Under the pieces are notes generated by a model that saw nothing but the letters and a program-made list of their open reading frames with translations, had not been told where the DNA came from and made no database searches. A stretch of 64,000 nt of DNA from Linnemannia hyalina (taxonomy: Eukaryota > Mortierellomycota > Mortierellomycetes > Mortierellales > Mortierellaceae), in assembly GCA_019671135.1 (NCBI GenBank), contig JAHRHY010000016.1, positions 616,501 through 680,500 on the forward strand, in the 5' to 3' direction. Shown here in pieces: positions 53,026-62,708 of this stretch. Within the stretch, counting starts at the first letter, position 1. The number at the start of each line of letters is the position of its first letter. A program made the translations under genes and the position numbers.

Positions 53026-54245
53026 TCTTGGTAGGGGCTTCGTTCACGACGAGGTTGGGGTGAGAGGGATAGCTGAAATGGGATGGTTGTGTTTACCAAA
53101 GGAGACAAAGGTGTAGTGGGCGATCAATGAAACTGATTGTGGCTGGGAGAGTCAGTAGAGTGCTGGCTGAATCACGGTGGTCAGGGATATTAAGGGGTGA
53201 AGAGATAGGCTAAAGAAAACCAAGGGTTTATGATAAAAGGCGAGGAGCCAGTGAGTGAAAGAGCAACGCTCGCCAAGAGCGACAAAAGAAATGGCGTCCT
53301 CTTGAAGGTGAATATGGGATAGATCAGGCTGAAGGATGAGTGGGAGGGAGTGGCGATGGAATGAAACAAAGATAGATAGGACAAGGTGGCATTGGGGGGT
53401 GAGGATCAAAAACATTGATCGGTCGTGTCACAACGCGTGTTATGATAACATTAGTAAGGGAGAGTGGCGAAGAGAATCATGAAGGGGCAATAGAAGGTAG
53501 CTCAGAGAGAGAAAGAGAGAGAGAGAGGCAGGTGGAGCGTTGGGAGCGTTCTTGTACGTCGTGCTCCACTGCGTCCGGTGTCGCTACTGTTGCTGGCGTA
53601 TTGTGGCGGGGTGGCGAAAGAAAGGGTGCCTATGTCAAGAGCTGGCATCTCATCCATGCGTTTGGTCGGTCGCGACATTCCTGCCTACTGACGGACAAGA
53701 TCCTTGCTTTGGCTGCAGACCAAAAGATAAAGAGCAAGAGCGTGAAGGATGCTGTGGATAGTCGATCGGACGACGATCGATGTAGATGAAGCCGCGTTCA
53801 AGAAAAAGAGGGGGGATCATCGTTTTGGGTGTGTGTCTCTCACTTTCTCATCTCTCTTTTTGCATCTCGGTAAGTATTCGCTCGCTGGTGACATTTCTAT
53901 CTCTCCTGTTTTCTGCTGACGCCGGATGTTGCGTTTGGCGGATGAGAGACAAAAGGAGACGGTACGTGGATGCATACAATGGCGTTATTTACCGTGGAGG
54001 TTGTCTTGTGTGGTAGGTGGAGCGCCGTGAAGAAGGAAGGAGGTGTGTGTGTACGTTGCAATCCCTTCGGTCAAGAAGACAACACTGGCATAATGGTGAC
54101 TGCATTTTCGTCTACACTTCTTTTTTGCAAATGGCACACATTTCATAGGAAGCAAGATCCGTAAATCCAAGCATGAATAACACCCCTTTATTTCAATTTA
54201 GAGCCAAGGGCACAAACATAAAGCAATCTTCATTTCTTTTCTTTT
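53026..54245. other. Region between the KH gene and the XPG-Fanzor pseudogene
   Basis: The part next to the KH gene is its upstream region. A (GA)n tract lies at 53505-53527. A plus-strand frame (53415-53789) remains open but has no recognisable domain, is partly low complexity, and is followed by disrupted sequence. It may be worn accessory DNA belonging to the neighbouring pseudogene. Nothing firmer can be said. Confidence 0.4.
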
Positions 54246-55330
54246 GCCATCCCATTAACGGACTGGTTCCCATTCTAAGAAGGAAGGGCTACCACCCTGT
54301 CGCCTTGTACCATTACAGCATCAGGACAGTTGCCACAGGGAGACGTTGGTGGCTGCTTGTTTAACATGCTACAGAGTGATTTGTGACGCCTACTCGAACC
54401 ACACCCCGGATATGGCCCATTGGGTGCTCGAGAAGAACATTATGCCATTTGGAACAGTGTTGGATATGACGATCTATATCGATGGATTCCAGACAGTGAA
54501 GAGCTCGGTGAAGTGGCGCTTTTGACTCGCTGGTCGGTGTTTAAACGAGATTCAAAGGTGTCGAGTACTGTCGATGTGCGCTCAAGAGCCCTCTGTCGTG
54601 TTTGGTCGCGAACCGCCGATGTATCGACATCCGTGCCGGTCTTAGGAGAGTCGACTACTATTTGTGCGCTTTGTACGCTACATGGAGTCAAGAGGCTGGA
54701 CGGTCAAGTTTGTCAAGACTGAGGCTGATGTAGCAGCCATTGCCAAGGACGCTACGCCTCAAGACATGATTATCTCTGCAGACTCCGACATGCTGGGCTA
54801 CACGACGATCCACGCCCTTTGGCGACCAGTGACTGGTGGTCTCATTCTTGAGTATTCCCTGGCTGTATTTCTTCCAACTCTTGGACTCAGTCGCGCGCAG
54901 TTGACAGCTCAGACGGTCGTAAGTTGTAACGACTACAATCGTAATATTGACTCACTCGGCCCGGCAACCAACAGGTCAGTTGTGAAGTTGATTGAGAATG
55001 CAGATCATAACCGAAGGGATCATTTTTGGATAGTCTTGGTATCTTTTTCATGTCAAGTTCTGACTGTGCTTATTATCTTGCGTGACGCAATAGATTCACG
55101 GGTCATTGTTGGACGGTACTTGTCGGACAAACGAGTCATTTCCAAAAACACAACCAGTGAAGACTTTGCCCTTTCGACCAGAGTCTTTGTAGACATGACG
55201 CAGACTAAGACTGGATTCCAAGCAGATTCGCAAGTCGTGTACCAGCAATTACAAATCTGCTTTAAGGAGCTCTGCAGCCGACATGAACGCGGCAAGCGGA
55301 TCAGGAAGGGGGGGCGGCTGGCTGGGTAAA
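54246..55330 (+). pseudogene. XPG/FEN-like PIN nuclease, decayed (N-terminal module of composite gene)
   Basis: Remains of a FEN1/XPG-type structure-specific nuclease. The XPG_N start reads INGLVPILRRKGYHPV at about 54250-54300, but no ATG precedes it. After a frame change, VICDAYSNHTPDMAHWVLEK and IYIDGFQTV appear, then TGA at 54523-54525. A later frame, open to 55329, holds the XPG_I core: EADVA (54721-54735), ISADSDMLGY with the paired acids (54775-54804), and the H3TH-like NDYNRNIDSLG (from 54928), then RVFVDMTQ. At least one stop and two frameshifts make it non-coding today. The acids of the active site are still present, so decay is not ancient. The sequence runs on, in the same orientation, into the Fanzor segment. 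Confidence 0.8.
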
Positions 55331-55429
55331 TATTTCTTGTTGGGTTTCTGTGGATGAAGTCGTGTATAGGAGTTGTATCTAACCATGTCTATTATTATTT
55401 ATTCATGAAATTAATAGGATGCCCTTGTC

Positions 55430-58241
55430 CGGTTCTGAGTGCCAAAGTTATTTAACCGATATCGCACTGTGGAATATCTTGTACACATCCCCGAGGACAC
55501 TGGCGCTCCTACTCAGCAAATACCCCAAGCCAGCTACGATGGCACAAGTTCGATCTCCTCGGAATCCAAAGACCCAAGCCACCTTGCGTTGGCGTGTACA
55601 AAAATCCCCGTCACCGTCCCCGGCTTTCGTTCAAGCGACGAAATGGCAACATGGATCATACCCCCTCCCACTCAAGGCGAAGCAGTTGCAGTGGAAGCCC
55701 CTAAAAGAGCCTGGCCAGCCCACCAACTACCCCTCCGCTAGCATAGCAGAAGCCAGAAGGACACCGCGGCTGAGAGGAGGATGCCCCATTGCCCGACGAT
55801 CCAGCTAGATCGTATGCGGAGACGGATAAGCGCAGCCTGTCGAGGTCGCTTGGATGGCACCATCCCACGTCGTCGTTGGAGATAGGAATATTGGAGACCA
55901 ACGTCAAAAGAGTTCTATCGGAGGATCCCTGCATGCAGGAGGTGGTGGTCAAATGTATTAGAGAAGCTTCCGAGATTGCCGTTGACGTCAAGGGGATAGC
56001 CCAGCGACTCATTACGAGGTTCTTGGAGGCTGTAATTTCGAATGAGATCAGCGGAGGAATTGAGGCGGCGAGATCTGGCGAGGAACGGAATGGAGATGAC
56101 GGAGGCTGATCGTCAGAAAGCTCGGCACGACGCCATTACGGAGGATGAGCGTGAGAGTCTGGACTTTCTTTGCGACAGGATTGCGCCCAAGGCAGATGAA
56201 ATCGATCAAGATGATGGTAGTTGCCATGGCGGTTCGGGCGATGCAGTGCCTCTGGATGCAGAAGACAAAGGGGACAGACATGTTTGATTTTTTCAGTGAC
56301 TTCTCACCTCCCTTTACCCCAAGAACCTCCCCGACAGGACCTCCAAGTCAGGAAAGTCATTTGAAACTTTCACCCACGTCTTGGTTCGTCTCGAGCTATT
56401 TGACATCATCCGGGATCGAAGCGAGGTCAATGAAAGGCATGTCTTTACACCGAGAACAATCTGGCGCGATCGGTCGCTGGTCAGCTTACAGCCGAGCTTT
56501 CAAGGAACGAATTGATGCCAAACAAGCGATGCATTGCACTCTCACCTCTTCACAACAGACGTTTGTCGCATTCTCGGAGAAGGAGCTATCCTTTCTCTTT
56601 TGGAAAGGGGTGTCTTGGGACAACGACTGGTTGACTTGGCTTAGGCGGATGAAGACAGCACCACGGTCACCTCTACGCCGGACCTCGAGGGATGGATGCG
56701 ATTAAAGGAACCTGGATTTATCATCAAACACTTTGTCGGCGATATCGACTCTATGAGTATCTCTAACCTGAAGAGACGCAGGGCAGGCCATCGAGGTGCG
56801 ATCAAGCTGTACTCATTGGACTGGATCAGATGTCATCTTCAATAAGTCGAGGATACCAAACCCAAGGATTACCGGAGCAGTGGCTATATTCCAACAGGAT
56901 CTGTTGTGACCGATGTTTTCCGAGTCAAAGTGCAAACCTTCGAGTTGAAAGAGAGACAGGATGCGAGGTCCAAAAGGGTTCCGGAGGAGGACATGCCTTT
57001 CAGACTGACAACAACCGTCGCTGGAGTGGACTATTATCTTCAAGAAATCCGTCACGTCATCAGGACCAAAGAGGACGTCCACAGACTATGGCCAGGCAAG
57101 GATATGGAGAGGATCAAGATCTTGACGATTGATGTTGGACAAGCATGTGTTGTGGGGGCTTTCGCCCATCTTCCTCAAGACCCAGGCGGATCTAACAAGA
57201 ACAACAGAAGGCTAAGGCAGGATCAGGCACGGAGGACACTATCCTGATAGATCAACTTCCAGCTTCGTCCTTGGTTCTCACTTCGACGCCAACCTTCTTG
57301 GTGCCAGCCCCTCGACGCCACCCTCCTCGACGCCAGCTCCCTCGACGCCGGTGTACTACAGTCTAGCTGTGAAGGCTAAGGCTGTATACCAGCCTCAGTT
57401 TCGGTTTAGAAGGTGACTTGAGGCAGAGAAGATGTCGAGACCGAAGGCGAGGAGTCGGCTTCGGATATTGAGACTCGCCTTCGGCCTCTACGAGGAGAGT
57501 CTGCAAGCGTCATCGACTACATCGACGAATTGAAGCGCGTTGAGGCTCGACTGAAGACCTTCTATACTAGCGATGGGGGTCAGTACCGTCGTCATAAATG
57601 GAACATGGAGAGAGCTCGCCAAGAGGAATTCAAGGCTAAAGCTGAGAGACTTTTGAACTTAGTCGGAGGAAGCTAAGGTCGGAGAGTTGATGATGGTCCT
57701 GACGCAGACCCGATCCTGATAGGAATTGGTTTGTGCAAGTTTTCTTGCAAGATTGGTCTTTCTTCCTCGGGCTCATGTTCTTAACCTACTTTGTTCGAAC
57801 GGTAAGCCTCATGCAATTAGAATATTAAACGATGTTGTTGATGCAATCCAACAAACATAAAGCGAACACAGCTATTGATATACAATTTGTAGGCTCGCGC
57901 TTTGGGCTATGTGGTGGTCGGGCTAAACGAATATCATAGTCGAAAAAGTGCCCGAGGTGCGAGCAGATCGTAGCCCAGGTGAATTTCCGGAGCCTTCACT
58001 GCTTTTACCTTGCAAGCGGAACTATCTCAAGGAAACGGTGACGGTTGAACACATGTCAAGGATCGTCTTGGAGCGTCTGCAGAACCAGGAGAGACCAACA
58101 TATCTTCAACCCATCAACGAAGACGGCTCACACCCCTGGAAGACAGTATCTGCCGCTTCTCTCAACACGACGGCCAGTACCTGCTCCGCCTCTGCGATGG
58201 GCAGTATCAGCTCCACGCGTTTAACCTTGAAGCGAGCCTAG
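55430..58241 (+). pseudogene. Fanzor (eukaryotic TnpB-like RNA-guided nuclease), decayed, with linker to XPG module
   Basis: Fanzors are eukaryotic relatives of TnpB that cut DNA guided by an RNA. Pieces in order: a Pro/Ser-rich linker (55439-55741); a helical N-region with LGWHHPTSSLEIG and EASEIAVDVKGIAQ (55825-56020); SGKSFETFTHVLVRLELFD (from 56348); FVAFSEKELSFLFWKG (near 56570); TVAGVDYYLQEIRHVI; and RuvC-I ILTIDVGQACVVGA with Asp codon 57131-57133. Then follow LAVKAKAVYQPQF (57363-57401), YRRHKWNMERARQEEF, GYVVVGLNEYHS with Glu codon 57929-57931, a zinc ribbon CPRC (57949-57960) plus LHC and CKR, and RPTYLQPINEDGSHPW. An intron (57802-57892, GTAAGC to TTTGTAG) fits between the RuvC parts. 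Several frameshifts and stops occur, and the final HRD-type Asp motif is gone (KETVTVEHM). Confidence 0.8.
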
Positions 58242-60674
58242 TAGCTTGTTAGACAAGACCCTACTGCTGGATAGGGGATATTGGGTTCGCGATCATATCG
58301 CCTCGGTGACGCAATTTGTGCGCCCAATATTGTCCATCCCCCCCCTTTTTTTCTCTCCGATCCAACAGCCCAAAAAAAAAAATTCGCCTAACAGATAGGA
58401 CAATTGTTTTTCTCTATTCAATATCAATCGGAGCGGATGAAGAAAACCAAAAAAATGAAGGGCAGAGGGATGGGAAGGAGGAAAAAATGGTATGTGATAC
58501 TCCAGAAGCGAAAAGGAAAGAGAGGGAAGAAAGCCAAGACTACAGCCCCCAGGAATGCAGGCTTATCACAGCCAGAGAAAAATAAAATCCACACATGGGC
58601 CCTATGGAAGCAGGCAGGGGGGCGCTGGGAAAGGGGCAAGAGGAGAAGAAAGCGAGGGATTGTAAAGAACCGTGGGTTCGGACCACGGTAGTGTTTCTTG
58701 GCAGTTCTGTGGGAAGCAGGAGGAGGAACGATCGTGCCGAAATGAAAGAGTAAAGCATGCGTTGTTCTGTATTCTGGGAGGGAGAGAAAAAGCTAAAGAG
58801 ATGGATGAAGCAGGCTGTGTTGGTTGGCAAAGGGCGGAACCAAACTGCTTACAGAGAAAAGGCCACCAATGAGAGCGGAATAAATGAAGGGAAGAGCAAA
58901 AACAGACAGCATTGGAGCTTCAGATCGGTGCGGACCCTTGTTGGGTCTGAGGGTTATGTTACATGTGGAGCACAGCCCTAGCACTCTACATGCAAAAATT
59001 CTATTAGAGGGCTTGAAAAAAAAGGAGGCTGGACGTACTCAACAAGAGCAAAAAGAGCAGAGATGTGGCAGGGACAAGGTCAGGGATTGTGAGAAAGGGA
59101 TAAAGAAAAAACAACAGCCCATATTCGTGGATTGGAGGGGAATGGTGCTCTTCGTCCCGCGGAACAGTATTGCACTTTATTATACATGAACAATGTACAC
59201 CATAGCAACAACAAAAAGCCCTGGATGGCAGACACTGATGGCGGGAAGAGGTTAGAGAAGAATATGGAGAGCGGGATATGGAGGACAGTGAGGGGACGGT
59301 AGGAAGCATAACGAAAAGTGGTGGCAGAGAAAGGGCGGCATGGATGCGCTGTGGTATATTCAACGCAATAGCCCAGACAACACGACAACACACAGATAAA
59401 GGAGAGAATGGACAAAGAACAGGCACACATACTGACACACTGACTGCACTTGGATATTTTTGGTGGGCAATTGAGCACAAACAATGCAGGTTCGATACAT
59501 TCATTTTTTGCAGACGAAAACCCTACTCTCTTGTTGGTCATTTATGGTACCGATCACCTCCCTGCCATTCCGTTTGCTCACTTTCTATATCCTCGGCGAA
59601 ATTGTTTGGACTGTCATCGCAGCACTCACTTACTTCTTTCCTTATTTACTTGCTTGCTTAGTTACTTTGTTGCTCGCTTGACCTTCTTCCTTTCCCTCCT
59701 ACTCCTTGTCTCTTCAGCTAACAATAAAGTTGCTGCACTCCCTCCCGTTCACTTCACTTCACTTCACATCCGTCCAGATCCATCTTGACTTGCTTGCTAG
59801 CCCAGCCACAACATTGAAATGCATAAAAGGGTCTTGCTGAACTTGACTGGCAGTATCTCTTTCTCTTATTCTTCACTTTTATTTTCACTCCTCACCTCTA
59901 CTGCTCCTTGCCATTGGCTTTTGAAAAACGCCTTTGTTCCTAATCATTTTCATCCTTTCATTCTTTCAGTTTCATTCATTCATTCATTCATTCATTCATT
60001 TTCTCTTCTTTGTTCAGTATACCTTTACTCAGCGCATACACGCATCATTGTTCCACTATTTCCTTACCTTATTCAATCGACTACCGTTCTCACATCCCGT
60101 TTTGATACCATTCAACTAAGCAAGTCAGGGGGCCGCCACACCACATCAGCTCCAGAAACATTCTATTCTTCATAAGTAAGTCTGTCAACTTAGATGCCGA
60201 TCGTGCTTATCTTTTTGTTTTTGTACAACCATGACAGTGTTGCTAACTCTAATTTGCCTATCCCTTTAGTTTTTTCTCTCTTTCTTGCATATCCACTCAA
60301 TCGTCAAACGTCAGTTCTCCACATTCAGTGTGTCAATCACTCACTTTCCTGGTGCCTTTTGCTCCACGACTTGTAGTACCTTCCGAGCTTCCTCTTACTC
60401 CATTCATCAGCGTAGGGTCTGTTAATACCCGAGCATCTGTTGACATTGCAAAAAAAAACAGCCCAACAGCCCGCCTACAAGTATCAACTCAGCCCCTCAA
60501 CAAAACATCTCCATTCAACCAACCTTACCTCGACCAGCTGGCTTGTAGATACCTGTTAAGCCCTCTCTCTATTTCCTCCAACAATCTGCTCCTTTTAATA
60601 TTACCACTGGCCCCATTTATTCGGCAAGCATCTTCCACCTATCCTACTTGTGGCCGAAAATCACACTCAGCAGG
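58242..60674. other. Intergenic region, probably including the leader of the Crz1-like gene
   Basis: About 2.4 kb without a convincing gene. Part of 59600-60670 is CT-rich and probably belongs to the promoter and 5' leader of the zinc-finger gene. An ATTC tandem repeat lies at about 59975-60000. Several frames of 60-170 codons overlap on both strands here but look like composition effects. I looked for tRNA or snRNA folds and saw none. Confidence 0.5.
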
Positions 60675-62708
60675 ATGCATCCTCAGTTTTCCTATGGTGC
60701 TGGCAACACCTACACTAACGACATTCAGGCAACCGCAACTCCTTCGATCATTCCACCAATCCCCAACCAAATGGATTCACCAAGAGCTTCGTCAAGTTCT
60801 ATATCGTCACCACACTCATCCACTACAACCATTCCATCATCGCTTCGGTCCAATACTTCTGTTTCCCATCCACCAAACGGTCTTTCACCCAACCACCTTT
60901 TTTTATCGCCAATGAGCTACCAGCCCCACAATCATTATCAACACCAGGGTCTCCAACAACAACCCGATTTACCCCAGTCTGGCTTCCCATCATATCCGAT
61001 GCCCTTGGAGCAGTCAGCATATCCTCACCAGCTCTCCGCAGCCGAACCTTCCAACAAGGATTTTCTTGGGCATTTCAATCCGGTCTCGTTTGAAACCATT
61101 TCTCTGGCCCAGGACCACTCGATGGCATCCTCCTTTGATTCTGAGGAGGTCCCGCAAGGTTGGCTCTGGGATGCCTATCAGCGAGCCGCAATGGACTCGA
61201 TGCTACTGGATCGAACCCGTCAAGAGCAAGAGCAGCAACATTGCTTGCCCCTGGTCCATACGCCTGGCCTCTCCTCTTCTCACTCAACAGCGCTTCCCTC
61301 CGGTCTCTATGCCGGTGATACATTCTGGCATTCCAACGCTCTCGAGCTGGCCTCGCGAGCCGCAGCACTAGCTTCAGCTCCCCTCATGAGTATTGCCTCG
61401 GCCGCTCCTGTCTTTTCCACCACCACCCCAGCCTTTCTTACAAACGACATCGCCGAAAGCTCTTCATCTTACCATACAATGGAGTCCTCCAGCTCATCCG
61501 TGACAGTGCCCAGCTCCTCAAGCCAGTCAAGCATATCTGCCACTCCTGGGCTTTTACGGCCGAGCCGAAGTGATGGGGTAGGAAGAAAGAGTCGTCGGTC
61601 ATCCTCTAAAACGTCGAGTTCGCTCACCTCGAGCAGAAGATCTGGCAGATCACGATCGCTGGTTTCTTCCCCAAGATCACCATTTCTCTCGGACCCAAAT
61701 GAAACGTTTGACCTGAGCCTGTCAAGCACCATTCCATCATATTCACCGCACTCTTTACAGCTGTATCACAACCTTCACCATTGTCTGGCCCACAATTGTC
61801 AAGGCGGTAGCAACTTCTCACCATCGTCTTCTCCTTCGCCCTCGACTTCACCACAACCCTCGCCTATATCCTCGTTCGCCCACCCATCTTCGCGCTTGTC
61901 AACGGCCGTAGCGGCAAAGCAGGATGCAGGCATCACTGCCCCAACACCGCCAGCGCCAACATTTGTCCGGCTACCTCCGTCCATGTTCCAGTGTCCAATG
62001 GAAAAGTGCCCAAAGTCATTCGCAAGGGCCTACAACTTGCACGTTCATCTCAAGACTCAGCACCATCTTGCCTCGAAGGAGCTTGCTGCCGTGTCTCCAC
62101 TGCGAGCTCCTCCGTCTGCCCCTCCGTTCCAAATCATTACCCCTGAGGAGGTCGCTGCTGGAACGGCAATGTCAGACAAGGAACAGCCATCTGCTGTGCA
62201 GTCAGGATCAAAGGCAACAAATACTACCACGTCATTAACGCAGTCGAACCTTCTTTCGACAAGTGCCGACAACACCACCAACAACAATGATGGTGACAAT
62301 ATCAACCACATCAACAACAACAACAACAACAACAACGGTGGCAATGGTATGATCAGCGGCTGTTGTGATGCGAGTAATGGCGATGGCGGCGATAATGGGT
62401 CTTTGGATTGCGATTCATCCTGTGCGTCGCCAGCACTAAGCGGAACGGCGGCTTTTGGACAAGGGCGATCGTTTGCATGCCATTTGTGTCCTCGAATCTT
62501 TTCGAGGAAGCATGATCTGCATCGTCATATCCGCGTGCACACAGGATCCAAGCCGTATTTGTGCACGAATTGCCACAAGGCCTTTGCGAGAACGGATGCC
62601 CTCTGTCGACATTACAAGGTGGAAGACGATTGCCGGCAGGTTCTCATGGAGGTTGAAACTGCATCGACTGTGGCTGTTACTGAGAGCAAAGAGCGGGTAG
62701 CGCACTAG
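60675..62708 (+). CDS. C2H2 zinc-finger transcription factor, Crz1-like
   Basis: 677 residues from ATG 60675-60677, no intron needed. The N-terminal 450 residues are Ser/Pro/Thr-rich and disordered, as in calcineurin-regulated factors. Finger 1 is FQCPMEKCPKSFARAYNLHVHLKTQH. After an unusual linker of about 130 residues with an Asn8 run come finger 2 (FACHLCPRIFSRKHDLHRHIRVH) and an atypical finger 3 (YLCTNCHKAFARTDALCRHYKVEDDC) ending in Cys instead of His. RAYNL in finger 1, RKHDLHRH in finger 2 and ARTDALCRHY in finger 3 match the Crz1 series (RxYNL, RQHDRKRH, ARADALGRHF). PFQIIT in the linker is one residue off the calcineurin PxIxIT docking motif. Family inferred from finger order. Confidence 0.8.
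   Translation: MHPQFSYGAGNTYTNDIQATATPSIIPPIPNQMDSPRASSSSISSPHSSTTTIPSSLRSNTSVSHPPNGLSPNHLFLSPMSYQPHNHYQHQGLQQQPDLPQSGFPSYPMPLEQSAYPHQLSAAEPSNKDFLGHFNPVSFETISLAQDHSMASSFDSEEVPQGWLWDAYQRAAMDSMLLDRTRQEQEQQHCLPLVHTPGLSSSHSTALPSGLYAGDTFWHSNALELASRAAALASAPLMSIASAAPVFSTTTPAFLTNDIAESSSSYHTMESSSSSVTVPSSSSQSSISATPGLLRPSRSDGVGRKSRRSSSKTSSSLTSSRRSGRSRSLVSSPRSPFLSDPNETFDLSLSSTIPSYSPHSLQLYHNLHHCLAHNCQGGSNFSPSSSPSPSTSPQPSPISSFAHPSSRLSTAVAAKQDAGITAPTPPAPTFVRLPPSMFQCPMEKCPKSFARAYNLHVHLKTQHHLASKELAAVSPLRAPPSAPPFQIITPEEVAAGTAMSDKEQPSAVQSGSKATNTTTSLTQSNLLSTSADNTTNNNDGDNINHINNNNNNNNGGNGMISGCCDASNGDGGDNGSLDCDSSCASPALSGTAAFGQGRSFACHLCPRIFSRKHDLHRHIRVHTGSKPYLCTNCHKAFARTDALCRHYKVEDDCRQVLMEVETASTVAVTESKERVAH

Noticed and set aside
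53415..53789. 124-codon plus-strand frame as a separate gene
   Set aside because: Contains a GA repeat, no known domain, and neighbours a decayed locus; at most a worn fragment.
58316..60600. Possible small genes between the Fanzor pseudogene and the Crz1-like gene
   Set aside because: Overlapping frames on both strands, low complexity, no domain, no splice-linked continuation.
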